NCBI GenBank assembly: GCA_958367245.1
Contig: CATXEA010000010.1
Span: forward strand, 43,695 to 107,694
Reading direction: 5' to 3'
Source: an uncultured Blautia sp.
Lineage (GTDB): Bacteria > Bacillota > Clostridia > Lachnospirales > Lachnospiraceae
DNA length: 64,000 bases
The notes beneath the pieces were generated by a model. The model was not told the DNA's origin and searched no databases. It saw only the letters and a list, made by a program, of their open reading frames with translations. Positions within the stretch are counted from its first letter, which is position 1, and the number at the start of each line of letters is the position of its first letter. Positions 16,867 through 24,398 of the stretch are shown here, one piece after another. Made by a program: the position numbers and the translations under genes.

Positions 16867-17874
16867 ATGGATTACGTAACATTGGGAAAAACCGGTCTGA
16901 AAATTTCACGTATGGGATTTGGCGGAATTCCAATTCAGAGAATCGACGCGCAGGGGACGAAGGAATTGATTCACAAGATGGCGGATGCCGGAGTGAATTA
17001 TATTGACACAGCCAGAGGCTATACAGTCAGCGAAGAATATCTGGGGTATGCTCTGGAAGGCGTTCGTGATAAATTCGTTCTTGCGACTAAGAGTATGGCA
17101 AGGACGAAGGACGCTATGGCTGCCGATATTGAGAAGAGCCTTGGCAATCTTCGCACAGAGTATATTGACCTTTATCAGGTTCACAATCCAAGTATGGAAC
17201 AGCTTGAACAGGTAATGGGAGAAGGCGGAGCTCTGGAAGCGCTGAAGGAAGCGCAGGCAGCAGGTAAAATCGGACATATCGGTCTTACTGCGCATTCTGC
17301 GGCAGTATTTGAGAGAGCGCTGGAGCTTGACTGGGTAGAGACGATCATGTTCCCGTACAATATTGTTGAAAGTCAGGGAGAAGAACTGATTGCCCGCTGT
17401 AAAGAAAAAAACATCGGCTTTATCGCCATGAAACCTCTTGCAGGCGGCGCTATTGAGAATGCTTCACTGGCAATCCGCTATATCTGCGCAAACGATAATG
17501 TGACAGTTGTAATTCCGGGAATGGCAGAGGAGAAGGAACTGGAGCAGAATCTCAAGGCATGTCTTGATGCGTCTCCGTTATCAGAGGAGGAGCAGGAAGA
17601 AATTGCCGGAATTCGCGAACAGCTTGGTTCTAATTTCTGCCGTCGCTGCAATTACTGTGCGCCATGTACAGCTGGTATCAATATTCCGAGTGTGTTTCTT
17701 TTTGCAGGCTATCTGGAAAGATATGATTTGGGAGAGTGGGCGCGTGACCGCTACGATTCGCTGGCAGTAAAGGCTTCTGCCTGTGTGGAATGCGGGGAGT
17801 GCGAAACACGCTGTCCATATCATCTGCCAATTCGTGAAATGCTCAAAAAATGCGCGCAGGAATTTGGAGAATAA
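16867..17874 (+). CDS. Aldo/keto reductase with C-terminal 4Fe-4S domain
   Basis: 335 residues. The AKR barrel occupies about 1-255 (MGFGGIPIQ, NYIDTARGYTVSEEYLG, YIDLYQVHNPS, GLTAHS). The C-terminus has a cysteine-rich region (CRRCNYCAPC and CVECGECETRCPY) able to hold iron-sulfur clusters. This is the YghZ/Tas-related ferredoxin-AKR type common in anaerobes; substrate unknown. ATG 16867 has an AGGAGG site. It lies between the efp terminator and the flavodiiron promoter. Confidence 0.9.
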   Translation: MDYVTLGKTGLKISRMGFGGIPIQRIDAQGTKELIHKMADAGVNYIDTARGYTVSEEYLGYALEGVRDKFVLATKSMARTKDAMAADIEKSLGNLRTEYIDLYQVHNPSMEQLEQVMGEGGALEALKEAQAAGKIGHIGLTAHSAAVFERALELDWVETIMFPYNIVESQGEELIARCKEKNIGFIAMKPLAGGAIENASLAIRYICANDNVTVVIPGMAEEKELEQNLKACLDASPLSEEEQEEIAGIREQLGSNFCRRCNYCAPCTAGINIPSVFLFAGYLERYDLGEWARDRYDSLAVKASACVECGECETRCPYHLPIREMLKKCAQEFGE

Positions 17875-17881
17875 AAAATAC

Positions 17882-17910
17882 TTGATATTTTGTGCAAAAT
17901 GGATTAAAAT
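17882..17910 (+). promoter_or_regulatory. Flavodiiron gene promoter with dyad in the spacer
   Basis: TTGATA (17882-17887), 17-base spacer, TAAAAT (17905-17910). The spacer holds the dyad ATTTT-GTGC-AAAAT (17887-17900), a candidate repressor site. Confidence 0.65.
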
Positions 17911-17973
17911 GGTATGGAATTGATTTGGAGAATGCATGTGTAAAAAATATTATATAAAGAGAGGGCAAATGCA

Positions 17974-19767
17974 ATGAAAATTACAAACGACATTCTTTAC
18001 GTAGGTGTGAATGATCACGACGTTGACCTTTTTGAAGGCCAGTATGTAGTGCCGAATGGCATGTCTTACAACTCTTATGTGATTATGGATGAAAAAATCG
18101 CAGTTATGGATACTGTTGATGCCAGATTTACCCATGAGTGGCTGGATAATTTAGAGAAAGCTTTAAACGGTGCGAAACCGGATTATCTCGTTGTACAGCA
18201 CATGGAGCCTGACCATGCTGCAAATATTTATAATTTTGCCAAAGTTTATCCGGATACAAAGATTGTAGCAAATGCTAAAACCTTCGTTATGATGCAGAAT
18301 TTCTTCCGTGAGCTTGATCTGGAAGGAAAGAAAGTGGAAGTTGAGAATGGCGGAAGTCTGTCTCTTGGCAAACATGTTCTGAATTTTGTTTTTGCCCCGA
18401 TGGTTCACTGGCCAGAGGTTATGGTTACTTATGACAGCACAGAGAAAGTTCTGTTCTCCGCAGACGGATTTGGTAAATTCGGCGCTCTTGATGTGGAAGA
18501 GGACTGGGATTGTGAAGCTCGCCGTTACTACATCGGTATTGTAGGTAAATACGGCCCGCAGGTACAGAAGCTTCTGAAAGCAGCGGCAACTCTGGACATC
18601 CAGACAATCTGCCCGCTTCACGGACCGATTCTTACAGAGAATCTTGGACATTATCTTGAGAAATACGATACATGGTCATCTTATGCAGTAGAGAAGGAAG
18701 GCGTAGTAATCGCTTATACTTCTGTATACGGAAATACTAAGAAAGCAGTAGAAGTTCTCGCAAATAAACTGAAAGAGAAAGGCTGCCCGAAGGTACTTGT
18801 GCATGACCTTGCCCGCGACGATATGTCAGAAGCAGTAGAACATGCTTTCTGCTATGGCAAACTTGTTCTTGCAACAACAACTTACAATGCAGATGTTTTC
18901 CCATTTATGAAAACATTTATCGAGCATCTGACAGAGCGTAATTTCCAGAACCGTACAATCGGTCTTATCGAGAATGGTTCCTGGGCTCCGCTGGCTGCTA
19001 AAGTTATGAAGGGGATGTTTGAGGGCTGCAAAAAGCTTAGCTGGCTGAACAATAATGTGAAGATCATGTCTTCCTTAAGCAGCGAAAATATGGATGAGCT
19101 GGATGCTATGGCAGAAGAACTCTGTAAAGAATATGTGGCTCAGTCTCCGGAAAGAGCAAACAAAAATGACCTTACAGCTCTTTTCAAAATCGGCTACGGT
19201 TTATATGTAGTAACTTCCAATGACGGTACAAAGGACAATGGTCTTATTGTAAACACAGTAACTCAGCTTACTGATAACCCGAACCGTATTGCTGTTAATA
19301 TTAACAAAGCAAACTATTCACATCATGTAATCAAAAACACAGGTGTGCTGAATGTAAACTGCCTCTCTGTAGACGCTCCGTTTGAAATCTTCCAGAGATT
19401 CGGTTTCCAGAGCGGACGTACTGCAGATAAGTTTGCAGGAATGGAAACACTTCGTTCTGATAACGGACTTGTTTTCCTTCCGAAATATATCAATGCATTT
19501 ATGTCTCTGAAAGTAGAGCAGTATGTAGATCTTGACACTCACGGAATGTTCATCTGTACAGTTACAGAGGCTCGCGTTATGAGTGACAGAGAAACAATGA
19601 CATACAACTACTACCACAGTAATGTAAAACCGAAACCTCAGACAGATGGCAAAAAAGGCTTCGTATGTAAAGTCTGCGGATGGGTTTATGAAGGAGATAC
19701 TCTTCCGGATGATATCGTATGCCCGCTCTGCAAACATGGAGCTGCTGATTTTGAGCCGATTGAGTAA
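17974..19767 (+). CDS. Four-domain flavodiiron protein (beta-lactamase fold, flavodoxin, flavin reductase, rubredoxin)
   Basis: 597 residues. The metallo-beta-lactamase-like diiron domain (1-250) has ligands His76, Glu78, Asp80, His81 in HMEPDH, plus the HW, SADGFG and CPLHGP segments. A flavodoxin domain follows (about 250-395; YTSVYGNTKKA), then a flavin-reductase-like domain (about 405-550; KIGYGLYVVTS) and a C-terminal rubredoxin (CKVCGWVYEG...CPLCKHG). Flavodiiron proteins reduce O2 and/or NO to protect anaerobes. Having flavin reductase and rubredoxin in the same chain suggests it may take electrons from NAD(P)H without separate partners (inference). Confidence 0.93.
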   Translation: MKITNDILYVGVNDHDVDLFEGQYVVPNGMSYNSYVIMDEKIAVMDTVDARFTHEWLDNLEKALNGAKPDYLVVQHMEPDHAANIYNFAKVYPDTKIVANAKTFVMMQNFFRELDLEGKKVEVENGGSLSLGKHVLNFVFAPMVHWPEVMVTYDSTEKVLFSADGFGKFGALDVEEDWDCEARRYYIGIVGKYGPQVQKLLKAAATLDIQTICPLHGPILTENLGHYLEKYDTWSSYAVEKEGVVIAYTSVYGNTKKAVEVLANKLKEKGCPKVLVHDLARDDMSEAVEHAFCYGKLVLATTTYNADVFPFMKTFIEHLTERNFQNRTIGLIENGSWAPLAAKVMKGMFEGCKKLSWLNNNVKIMSSLSSENMDELDAMAEELCKEYVAQSPERANKNDLTALFKIGYGLYVVTSNDGTKDNGLIVNTVTQLTDNPNRIAVNINKANYSHHVIKNTGVLNVNCLSVDAPFEIFQRFGFQSGRTADKFAGMETLRSDNGLVFLPKYINAFMSLKVEQYVDLDTHGMFICTVTEARVMSDRETMTYNYYHSNVKPKPQTDGKKGFVCKVCGWVYEGDTLPDDIVCPLCKHGAADFEPIE

Positions 19768-19795
19768 GAACAGTAAATAATATGAAGAATAACAT

Positions 19796-19822
19796 GGCGC
19801 CGGAAATTATCCGGCGCCGTTT
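19796..19822. terminator. Terminator after the flavodiiron gene
   Basis: A perfect 9-base-pair GC-rich stem (19796-19804 with 19810-19818), loop AATTA, then GTTTTA. Confidence 0.85.
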
Positions 19823-19857
19823 TAGCGTTGCTGCAGAAGTGAGTTTCGGGCAATCTT

Positions 19858-20109
19858 TCAGATTATTTGTTTACGGGTCTTTTTTTGAGGTTTTGCGGGA
19901 TAAGGAGTTTTAATATCGGTTCTGTTCAGAAGAAAATCTGTGCTGACATTGTGAAAATCTGCAATTCTGCACAGGGTTCCCAGAGGGATTTCATGTTCTC
20001 CGGTTTCGTATCTGGAATATGTTTTCTGGGTGACATTGAGATAGTGGGCTATGTAGGTCTGAGTCAGATCTTTATCTTCCCGCAGTTCACGGATTCTGTA
20101 ATAGGTCAT
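19858..20109 (-). CDS. Small XRE-family transcriptional regulator
   Basis: 83 residues; a helix-turn-helix of the lambda-repressor type fills about 1-62 (TQTYIAHYLNVTQKTYSRYE), then a basic tail (KPQKKTRKQII). There is no sensor domain, so regulation is likely by abundance or a partner. It has a GGGAGG site. Two related dyads overlap its own promoter region and suggest autorepression. It converges on the flavodiiron gene and diverges from ssrA. Confidence 0.88.
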   Translation of the reverse strand: MTYYRIRELREDKDLTQTYIAHYLNVTQKTYSRYETGEHEIPLGTLCRIADFHNVSTDFLLNRTDIKTPYPAKPQKKTRKQII

Positions 20110-20144
20110 AATTGGAATCCTCCCTTTTTTAGAAAATTATATTC

Positions 20145-20186
20145 TAGCCCAAAATGGACTATGTGGTTTTAGTCTGAAACGGACTA
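20145..20186 (-). promoter_or_regulatory. Paired operator-like dyads at the XRE promoter
   Basis: Two 17-base elements share the pattern TAGYCY-RAAAY-GGACTA: 20145-20161 and 20170-20186, 25 bases apart start to start. Each is an imperfect dyad of TAGTCC-N5-GGACTA. The nearer one abuts a minus-strand TATAAT (20135-20140). Confidence 0.6.
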
Positions 20187-20276
20187 ATTTTTACCTGTGA
20201 TTCAGGGAAAAGGGATATTTCATCTTATTTGGAGAAGATTCCTATTTTTAAAGTGGGGAGTTATAACAAAAAACCC

Positions 20277-20305
20277 TTGACAGACAGGGACTATGTGCCT
20301 ATAAT
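20277..20305 (+). promoter_or_regulatory. ssrA promoter
   Basis: Perfect consensus TTGACA (20277-20282), 17-base spacer, TATAAT (20300-20305). About 66 bases of leader precede the mature tmRNA 5' end. Confidence 0.9.
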
Positions 20306-20371
20306 AATAGAACAGTAAACGAAACGTCTGCCAGCCAGCTTCGGTCAGGACACCGAAGAATGAAGTCATCA

Positions 20372-20717
20372 GGGCTTGTACTGGTTTCGACGGGGGTTTT
20401 GAAGTTGGGGAAGCCATCCGCAGACTCCTGGACTGCGTACCAACCGGGAACTAAATATAAACGCAGACGAAAAGTTAGCGTTAGCAGCCTAATTGCTGCT
20501 CGTCAGCCCTAGTGCACTCACACATTAGGAATCTGGCGTCGACTATGTGAGAAACCTTGCCGGATAAGCTTTGCTCCGGTAGATGTATTTATGAAGCTAC
20601 TGAAGTGACAAGCCTGTCGGTGGGCGTGTCACGGAGGGAATGTCAAAACAGCGACTGTGATGGGAGATGCCTCAAGGGATAGGCTTTCGGACGCGGGTTC
20701 AATTCCCGCCAGGTCCA
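20372..20717 (+). ncRNA. ssrA: Transfer-messenger RNA (tmRNA)
   Basis: The 5' end reads GGGCTTGTACTGGTTTCGAC and the 3' end GGGTTCAATTCCCGCCAGGTCCA, the alanine-tRNA-like half. The acceptor pairs GGGCTT with AGGTCC. The next bases are CTT, so CCA is not encoded. The tag frame GCA...TAA (20463-20492) encodes ADEKLALAA, with one further Ala from the charged tRNA. It rescues stalled ribosomes with SmpB (not in this window). The 5' end was set by acceptor pairing; RNase P would trim the leader. Confidence 0.96.
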
Positions 20718-20720
20718 CTT

Positions 20721-20748
20721 AAAAAGCACCGTATTTACGGTGCTTTTT
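20721..20748 (+). terminator. ssrA terminator
   Basis: A 13-base-pair stem (20721-20733 with 20736-20748) ending in TTTTT. Confidence 0.88.
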
Positions 20749-20751
20749 CGT

Positions 20752-20780
20752 TTGACAAATAGTTATGTTTAACATATAAT
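20752..20780 (+). promoter_or_regulatory. Promoter of the antitoxin-type small RNA
   Basis: Perfect TTGACA (20752-20757), 17-base spacer, TATAAT (20775-20780), beginning 3 bases after the ssrA terminator. Confidence 0.85.
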
Positions 20781-20786
20781 ATACTT

Positions 20787-20892
20787 AACAAGACAGCCGG
20801 AAGATAGAGCACACCTATCCGCCCGGTAAAAGAATAAGTTTAAGTGAAGCCGCCTATCTTTTGCAGGGACAGGGCGGCTTACTTATTTTTTA
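20787..20892 (+). ncRNA. Putative type I antitoxin RNA
   Basis: The transcript expected from the consensus promoter ends at the stem AAGCCGCC (20847-20854) with GGCGGCTT (20873-20880), followed by ACTTATTTTTTAA. It holds no convincing frame. Its 3' end overlaps the 3' end of the convergent holin-like toxin gene, the usual layout of a cis-encoded type I antitoxin. Ends are predicted, not measured. Confidence 0.6.
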
Positions 20893-20959
20893 AATTCAGA
20901 ATTGCAACTACAAGCAAAGCAAAAGTAAGTAAAATCTGCATTTCTTCATATGTACTCAT
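20879..20959 (-). CDS. Holin-like type I toxin peptide (26 residues)
   Basis: ATG at 20959 opens 26 codons to TAA at 20881-20879. The peptide starts MSTYEEMQ, then a single hydrophobic helix (ILLTFALLVVAIL), then NLKNK. It matches the putative holin-like toxin family (TxpA/BsrG-like membrane toxins) common in Firmicutes. An AGGAGG site lies 9 bases upstream; two other in-frame ATGs are too close to it. A TATAAT at 21028-21033 (minus) would give an about 60-base leader. Too short for routine gene callers. Confidence 0.72.
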   Translation of the reverse strand: MSTYEEMQILLTFALLVVAILNLKNK

Positions 20960-21192
20960 AAGCATCATCCTCCTGTCAAGACTCAGGCGGATGATATGCA
21001 CGCCCTCCCGACTGCCCGAGTAAGTATATTATATTGTCAAGGTATGGTTCCTGTTGGCACAGGGAGAGGTTTTGTTTTTTCTGTACTGGTTATCCAGAAT
21101 TAAGTTGCATTTGCAACAGGGGAATCTTTGGAAATATGAACATGATTAAGTGAGAAGTAGAACGAATAATTTCCTCAAGTTCATTTATTTTT

Positions 21193-21357
21193 TCACATTT
21201 TCTGCGCAGCGATGGAGCGCTCCCATTCTTTTTCAAGAGTGAAATCAACCTATAGATAATTGGCATCTATATTTAGAATATCTAATTTTTCTGCAAGCTG
21301 CTCTTGTGTTAGGCAAGATTTTATTCTGCTTTCTTTTAACCTATCATAAAAAGCCAT
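21193..21357 (-). pseudogene. Decayed XRE-type regulator
   Basis: ATG at 21357 behind GAAAGGTG opens MAFYDRLKESRIKSCLTQEQ, a normal XRE helix-turn-helix start. The frame hits TAG at 21252-21250 before the recognition helix is complete. The same frame continues after it (DFTLEKEWERSIAAQKM) to TGA at 21195-21193. This looks like a regulator broken by a nonsense mutation and a missing segment. Confidence 0.5.
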
Positions 21358-21489
21358 TTTATTCACCTTTCTTTAAAGATATTATAATCGCATAATATGA
21401 ATAAATCAATATAGTGAGTTTGCAAAACGAATAATTTCACATGAAAATATATAGAATAATACTCGAAATGAGAATATAATCAAGAAAAA

Positions 21490-21657
21490 ATGCGATTCGA
21501 GTGGGGGAGAGGGAGAAAAGCTGGATATAAAGCACAAGAGTTAAATGATATGCTGAACGGTTGACGCTTGATAAAAGCGTGTGATATTCCAAAGCTTGTA
21601 TTAGTCTTAGGGATAGAAATTAATGAAATTTATGCTTCAGGAATAAAAGGAACGTAA
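21490..21657 (+). pseudogene. Second decayed HTH regulator remnant
   Basis: A 56-codon frame from ATG 21490 to TAA 21657 is interrupted by one TGA after codon 24. The second half (IPKLVLVLGIEINEIYASG) is typical of the end of an XRE helix-turn-helix domain. The central recognition helix is missing. With the remnant at 21193-21357 and no intact gene from 20960 to 21854, the stretch looks like eroded accessory DNA. Confidence 0.4.
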
Positions 21658-21788
21658 GTAGATGGATATCTGTAATAAGGCGGAAAAATAAATGTTTTTA
21701 TTTCTAAAGAGGGACAGTTTGGTTCCTGTGAACGGAGCGAACAGTAACACAAATTGTGAGATAAACGCCTCTGAGCGGGATTTGTAGA

Positions 21789-21817
21789 TTGACTTCGTTA
21801 AAATAGAGTGATAAAAT
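21789..21817 (+). promoter_or_regulatory. Promoter of the M56 peptidase operon
   Basis: TTGACT (21789-21794), 17-base spacer, TAAAAT (21812-21817), 38 bases before the first start codon. Confidence 0.7.
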
Positions 21818-21854
21818 ATAAAAGTAATCATTCCATACCAAAAAGGAGGCAGAT

Positions 21855-22217
21855 ATGAAACGCAAACTATTTACTGCTGTTATGATTATTTTTACAATTC
21901 TGCTGGCTATCATCCTGTTTGTATCCCTGATCTGCGGGGCGCCGATGGATAGAGGGGAATTGGGCAGATATGTAGTTGGCGCTTTGGGCATATCCATTTT
22001 GCTTCCGGCTGGATTTACGTTCTTTTTCCTTGTCACGCTCCGATTAAGCGAGAGAGCAGAGGAGAAGGAAGTGGAGACAGAGAAAGCAGAGCTGGAGGAA
22101 TTAGAAGATACGGAGACAGAAGACCGGATACCTGCACTGGTTTGTGCAATTGCAAAAGAGCGGAATTTATCGTCTGAGGAAAAAGAGCGTATCATATCTT
22201 TTATAGAGGACTTATAA
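21855..22217 (+). CDS. Small two-helix membrane protein, unknown function
   Basis: 120 residues. Two hydrophobic segments (about 6-28 and 43-65) are followed by a very acidic, probably helical stretch (about 70-97) and a short C-terminal helical element (IPALVCAIAKERNLSSEEKERI). I do not recognise the family. It takes the place where a BlaI/MecI repressor normally precedes a BlaR1-like peptidase, and its stop lies 2 bases before the peptidase ATG. It has no DNA-binding motif. An AAAGGAGG site precedes it. It may be a partner or substrate of the peptidase (inference). Confidence 0.75.
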   Translation: MKRKLFTAVMIIFTILLAIILFVSLICGAPMDRGELGRYVVGALGISILLPAGFTFFFLVTLRLSERAEEKEVETEKAELEELEDTETEDRIPALVCAIAKERNLSSEEKERIISFIEDL

Positions 22218-22219
22218 CA

Positions 22220-23485
22220 ATGCTGTATGTTTGTATGTCAATTGCGGGTTCAGTGCCTGTTATTGTATGTCTTGTTTTGTGGTTAATACAAAAGGAGAAC
22301 TATCATTTTTATCTGGGAAGAATACTCTTGCTGATGAGTATGTTCTTTTATCTTATTCCGTTTCAGTTGATTAAATATGTATTGCCTGAGTGGACAGTGC
22401 CTTATCTGAAGCTTCCGATGGAAATTCATATCCGTCAGGATTTTTATAAGGTTGTAGAACTGCGAAGTTTTATTTCTCAAGATGATTCGTTATGGATTCC
22501 AAGATGGGTATCTGTAATTGTTCTTATCTGGCTATGCTGTATAGGAACATTTGCCATTTATCAGATTCTCAAGTATAGAATGGATATCAGAAGGATGTTG
22601 TCACAGTCTGTAAAGAAATCTGTAGATATCAATGGAAGAAAAACGGAAATTCTGGTCAATAAGAAAATTCATACGCCGTATACAGTTGGCTTTATAAAAC
22701 AGTCAATTATTTTGCCGGAGATGAGCCTGAATCATCCGTGTTTTGAGATGTGTTACAGACATGAGGAACAGCATAGAAGGAATCACGACAGTCTGATGAA
22801 ATTAATCGGTGTGGTGATTATCTGTATACACTGGTTTAATCCGATTGCGATATTACTGCTGTGGCTATATAGTGTGACCGCAGAGTACATCTGTGATGCA
22901 AAAGCTATAGAGGGATGTTCGGAGGAAGAGAAAAAGAAATATGCGAGACTGCTGACAGAGCTGGCAACGAAAGAGGAAGAGCTGTCTGTGGTATGGAAAA
23001 ATAGTTTATCAAGTTCGGAAAGGCTTATGAGAAGGAGGATTTGCTATCTTATGAAAAGAAAAGGTTTAATGAAAAAGGGAATTGCGATTGCAACTGCGGT
23101 GTTTACGATGTTTGCAAGTGCGAGTACGATACTGGCATATGAGCCGTTTGTATGGGCGGATAGCAGAACCGCAGAGGTATCTGGGCTGAGTGATTTTGGA
23201 GAAATATTGGAAGAAAATGGATGCGATAGCTGTGATTTTAGCATTTCTGATACAGTAGTTGTTTATGATGATGGAAGGCAGATTCCTATTACGAACAAGG
23301 ATGATTCTCTATATGTTTTGTGTAATCATGTAATGAAAGATTGTTATTATCATGTTCACAGATCAAACAGTACAGGCGGATGTACGGTAAATGTCTATAA
23401 TGCCCAGAGATGTACAAAGTGTGGCTACATAAAAACTGGCAGTTTATTTTCTACTACCACATACCCCGTCTGCCCACATAAGTAA
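22220..23485 (+). CDS. M56 (BlaR1-like) membrane metallopeptidase with Cys-rich C-terminus
   Basis: 421 residues. Several N-terminal membrane helices are followed by the zinc motif HEEQH (His181, Glu182, His185) and the downstream ligand Glu222 in TAEYICDAK, as in BlaR1/MecR1. A last hydrophobic segment (about 287-305) leads to a C-terminal domain of about 115 residues. In place of a penicillin-binding sensor it has a small domain with many Cys and His (CDSC, CNHVMKDC, CTKCG, CPHK), possibly metal-binding. BlaR1-type proteins cleave a repressor on sensing a signal, but no BlaI/MecI gene is adjacent here. The signal is unknown. Confidence 0.85.
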   Translation: MLYVCMSIAGSVPVIVCLVLWLIQKENYHFYLGRILLLMSMFFYLIPFQLIKYVLPEWTVPYLKLPMEIHIRQDFYKVVELRSFISQDDSLWIPRWVSVIVLIWLCCIGTFAIYQILKYRMDIRRMLSQSVKKSVDINGRKTEILVNKKIHTPYTVGFIKQSIILPEMSLNHPCFEMCYRHEEQHRRNHDSLMKLIGVVIICIHWFNPIAILLLWLYSVTAEYICDAKAIEGCSEEEKKKYARLLTELATKEEELSVVWKNSLSSSERLMRRRICYLMKRKGLMKKGIAIATAVFTMFASASTILAYEPFVWADSRTAEVSGLSDFGEILEENGCDSCDFSISDTVVVYDDGRQIPITNKDDSLYVLCNHVMKDCYYHVHRSNSTGGCTVNVYNAQRCTKCGYIKTGSLFSTTTYPVCPHK

Positions 23486-23497
23486 TACCCTATCAAC

Positions 23498-23526
23498 AAA
23501 GGAGTCAGTATTCACTGGCTCTTTTG
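23498..23526 (+). terminator. Terminator after the M56 gene
   Basis: AAAGGAGTCAGT pairs with ACTGGCTCTTT (one bulge, one G-T pair), followed by TGTTTT. Confidence 0.65.
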
Positions 23527-23554
23527 TTTTCAGTAATTACTGCAAAGATGCGTA

Positions 23555-23598
23555 GCGATTCTAAGAAGAATGTGTCAGCTAACGCTGACCAGAATCGC
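23555..23598 (+). repeat. Nested inverted repeat upstream of the response regulator
   Basis: Outer arms GCGATTCT (23555-23562) and AGAATCGC (23591-23598) enclose inner arms GTCAGC (23574-23579) and GCTGAC (23584-23589) with loop TAAC. A further CAGTAT/ATACTG hairpin lies at 23631-23647. There is no gene at 23486-23717. Confidence 0.5.
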
Positions 23599-23717
23599 GC
23601 GCCAAGTCTCACGTGCGTTCGATTTGAATGCAGTATTTTTCATACTGAATTTCACAAATCCAACATATTTTTCTGGTATATTGACAGTAATAAGCAAGTT
23701 TACGGAGGATACCGATC

Positions 23718-24398
23718 ATGGATTCATTAAAAATATTAGTAGTAGACGATGAAAGCCGTATGAGGAAACTGGTGAAGGATTTCCTTTCCAAAAAGAACTT
23801 TCAGGTTCTGGAAGCCGGCGACGGCGAAGAGGCAATGGATGTTTTTTATAAAGAGAAAGATATTGCTCTGATTATCCTTGATGTAATGATGCCGAAGATG
23901 GACGGCTGGGAAGTATGCCGCGAGGTGCGGAAGAACTCGAAAGTACCTATCATTATGCTGACTGCAAGAGGAGATGAGAGGGATGAGCTTCTTGGGTTTG
24001 AGCTTGGCGTAGATGAATACATTTCCAAGCCTTTCAGCCCTAAGATTCTGGTTGCCCGCGTGGAAGCCATTCTCCGCCGTTCAGGACAGAGCAGTCAGGA
24101 AGAGGTGATTTCAGCAGGAGGAATCACCATTGACAAAGCGGCGCATCAGGCGTCTGTGGACGGAAAAATCATGGAATTGAGCTACAAAGAATTTGAACTC
24201 CTCACTTACTTTCTGGAGAACGAAGGTATTGCCCTTTCCAGAGAAAAAATTCTCAATTCCGTATGGAATTACGACTATTTCGGAGACGCCCGTACCATTG
24301 ATACCCATGTGAAGAAATTAAGAAGTAAAATGGGCGAAAAAGGCGATTATATAAAAACAGTCTGGGGTATGGGCTATAAATTTGAGGCGACAGAATGA
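23718..24398 (+). CDS. OmpR-family response regulator
   Basis: 226 residues. The receiver domain (1-120) has acidic VVDDES, phospho-acceptor Asp55 in ILDVMMPKMDGW, and Lys in YISKPFSP. A winged-helix DNA-binding domain (about 130-226) includes LSYKEFELLTYFLEN and RTIDTHVKKLRSKMG. The start is set by CGGAGGA. It overlaps the kinase gene by 4 bases. Targets are unknown; it is separated from the M56 operon by a terminator. Confidence 0.93.
   Translation: MDSLKILVVDDESRMRKLVKDFLSKKNFQVLEAGDGEEAMDVFYKEKDIALIILDVMMPKMDGWEVCREVRKNSKVPIIMLTARGDERDELLGFELGVDEYISKPFSPKILVARVEAILRRSGQSSQEEVISAGGITIDKAAHQASVDGKIMELSYKEFELLTYFLENEGIALSREKILNSVWNYDYFGDARTIDTHVKKLRSKMGEKGDYIKTVWGMGYKFEATE

Larger units (their letters stand above)
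20774..21034. repeat. Homologous inverted promoter/leader arms flanking the type I toxin locus
   Basis: The plus-strand stretch 20774-20823 and the minus-strand stretch 21034-20986 begin with the same 14 bases (ATATAATATACTTA). They continue similar to ATCCGCC with scattered substitutions and one gap. The toxin mRNA and the antisense RNA therefore have related 5' ends. Confidence 0.6.

Noticed and set aside
20690..23717. A second copy of the tmRNA 3' end as an attachment site of an integrated element
   Set aside because: No repeat of the 3' tmRNA sequence and no integrase gene could be found by eye downstream.
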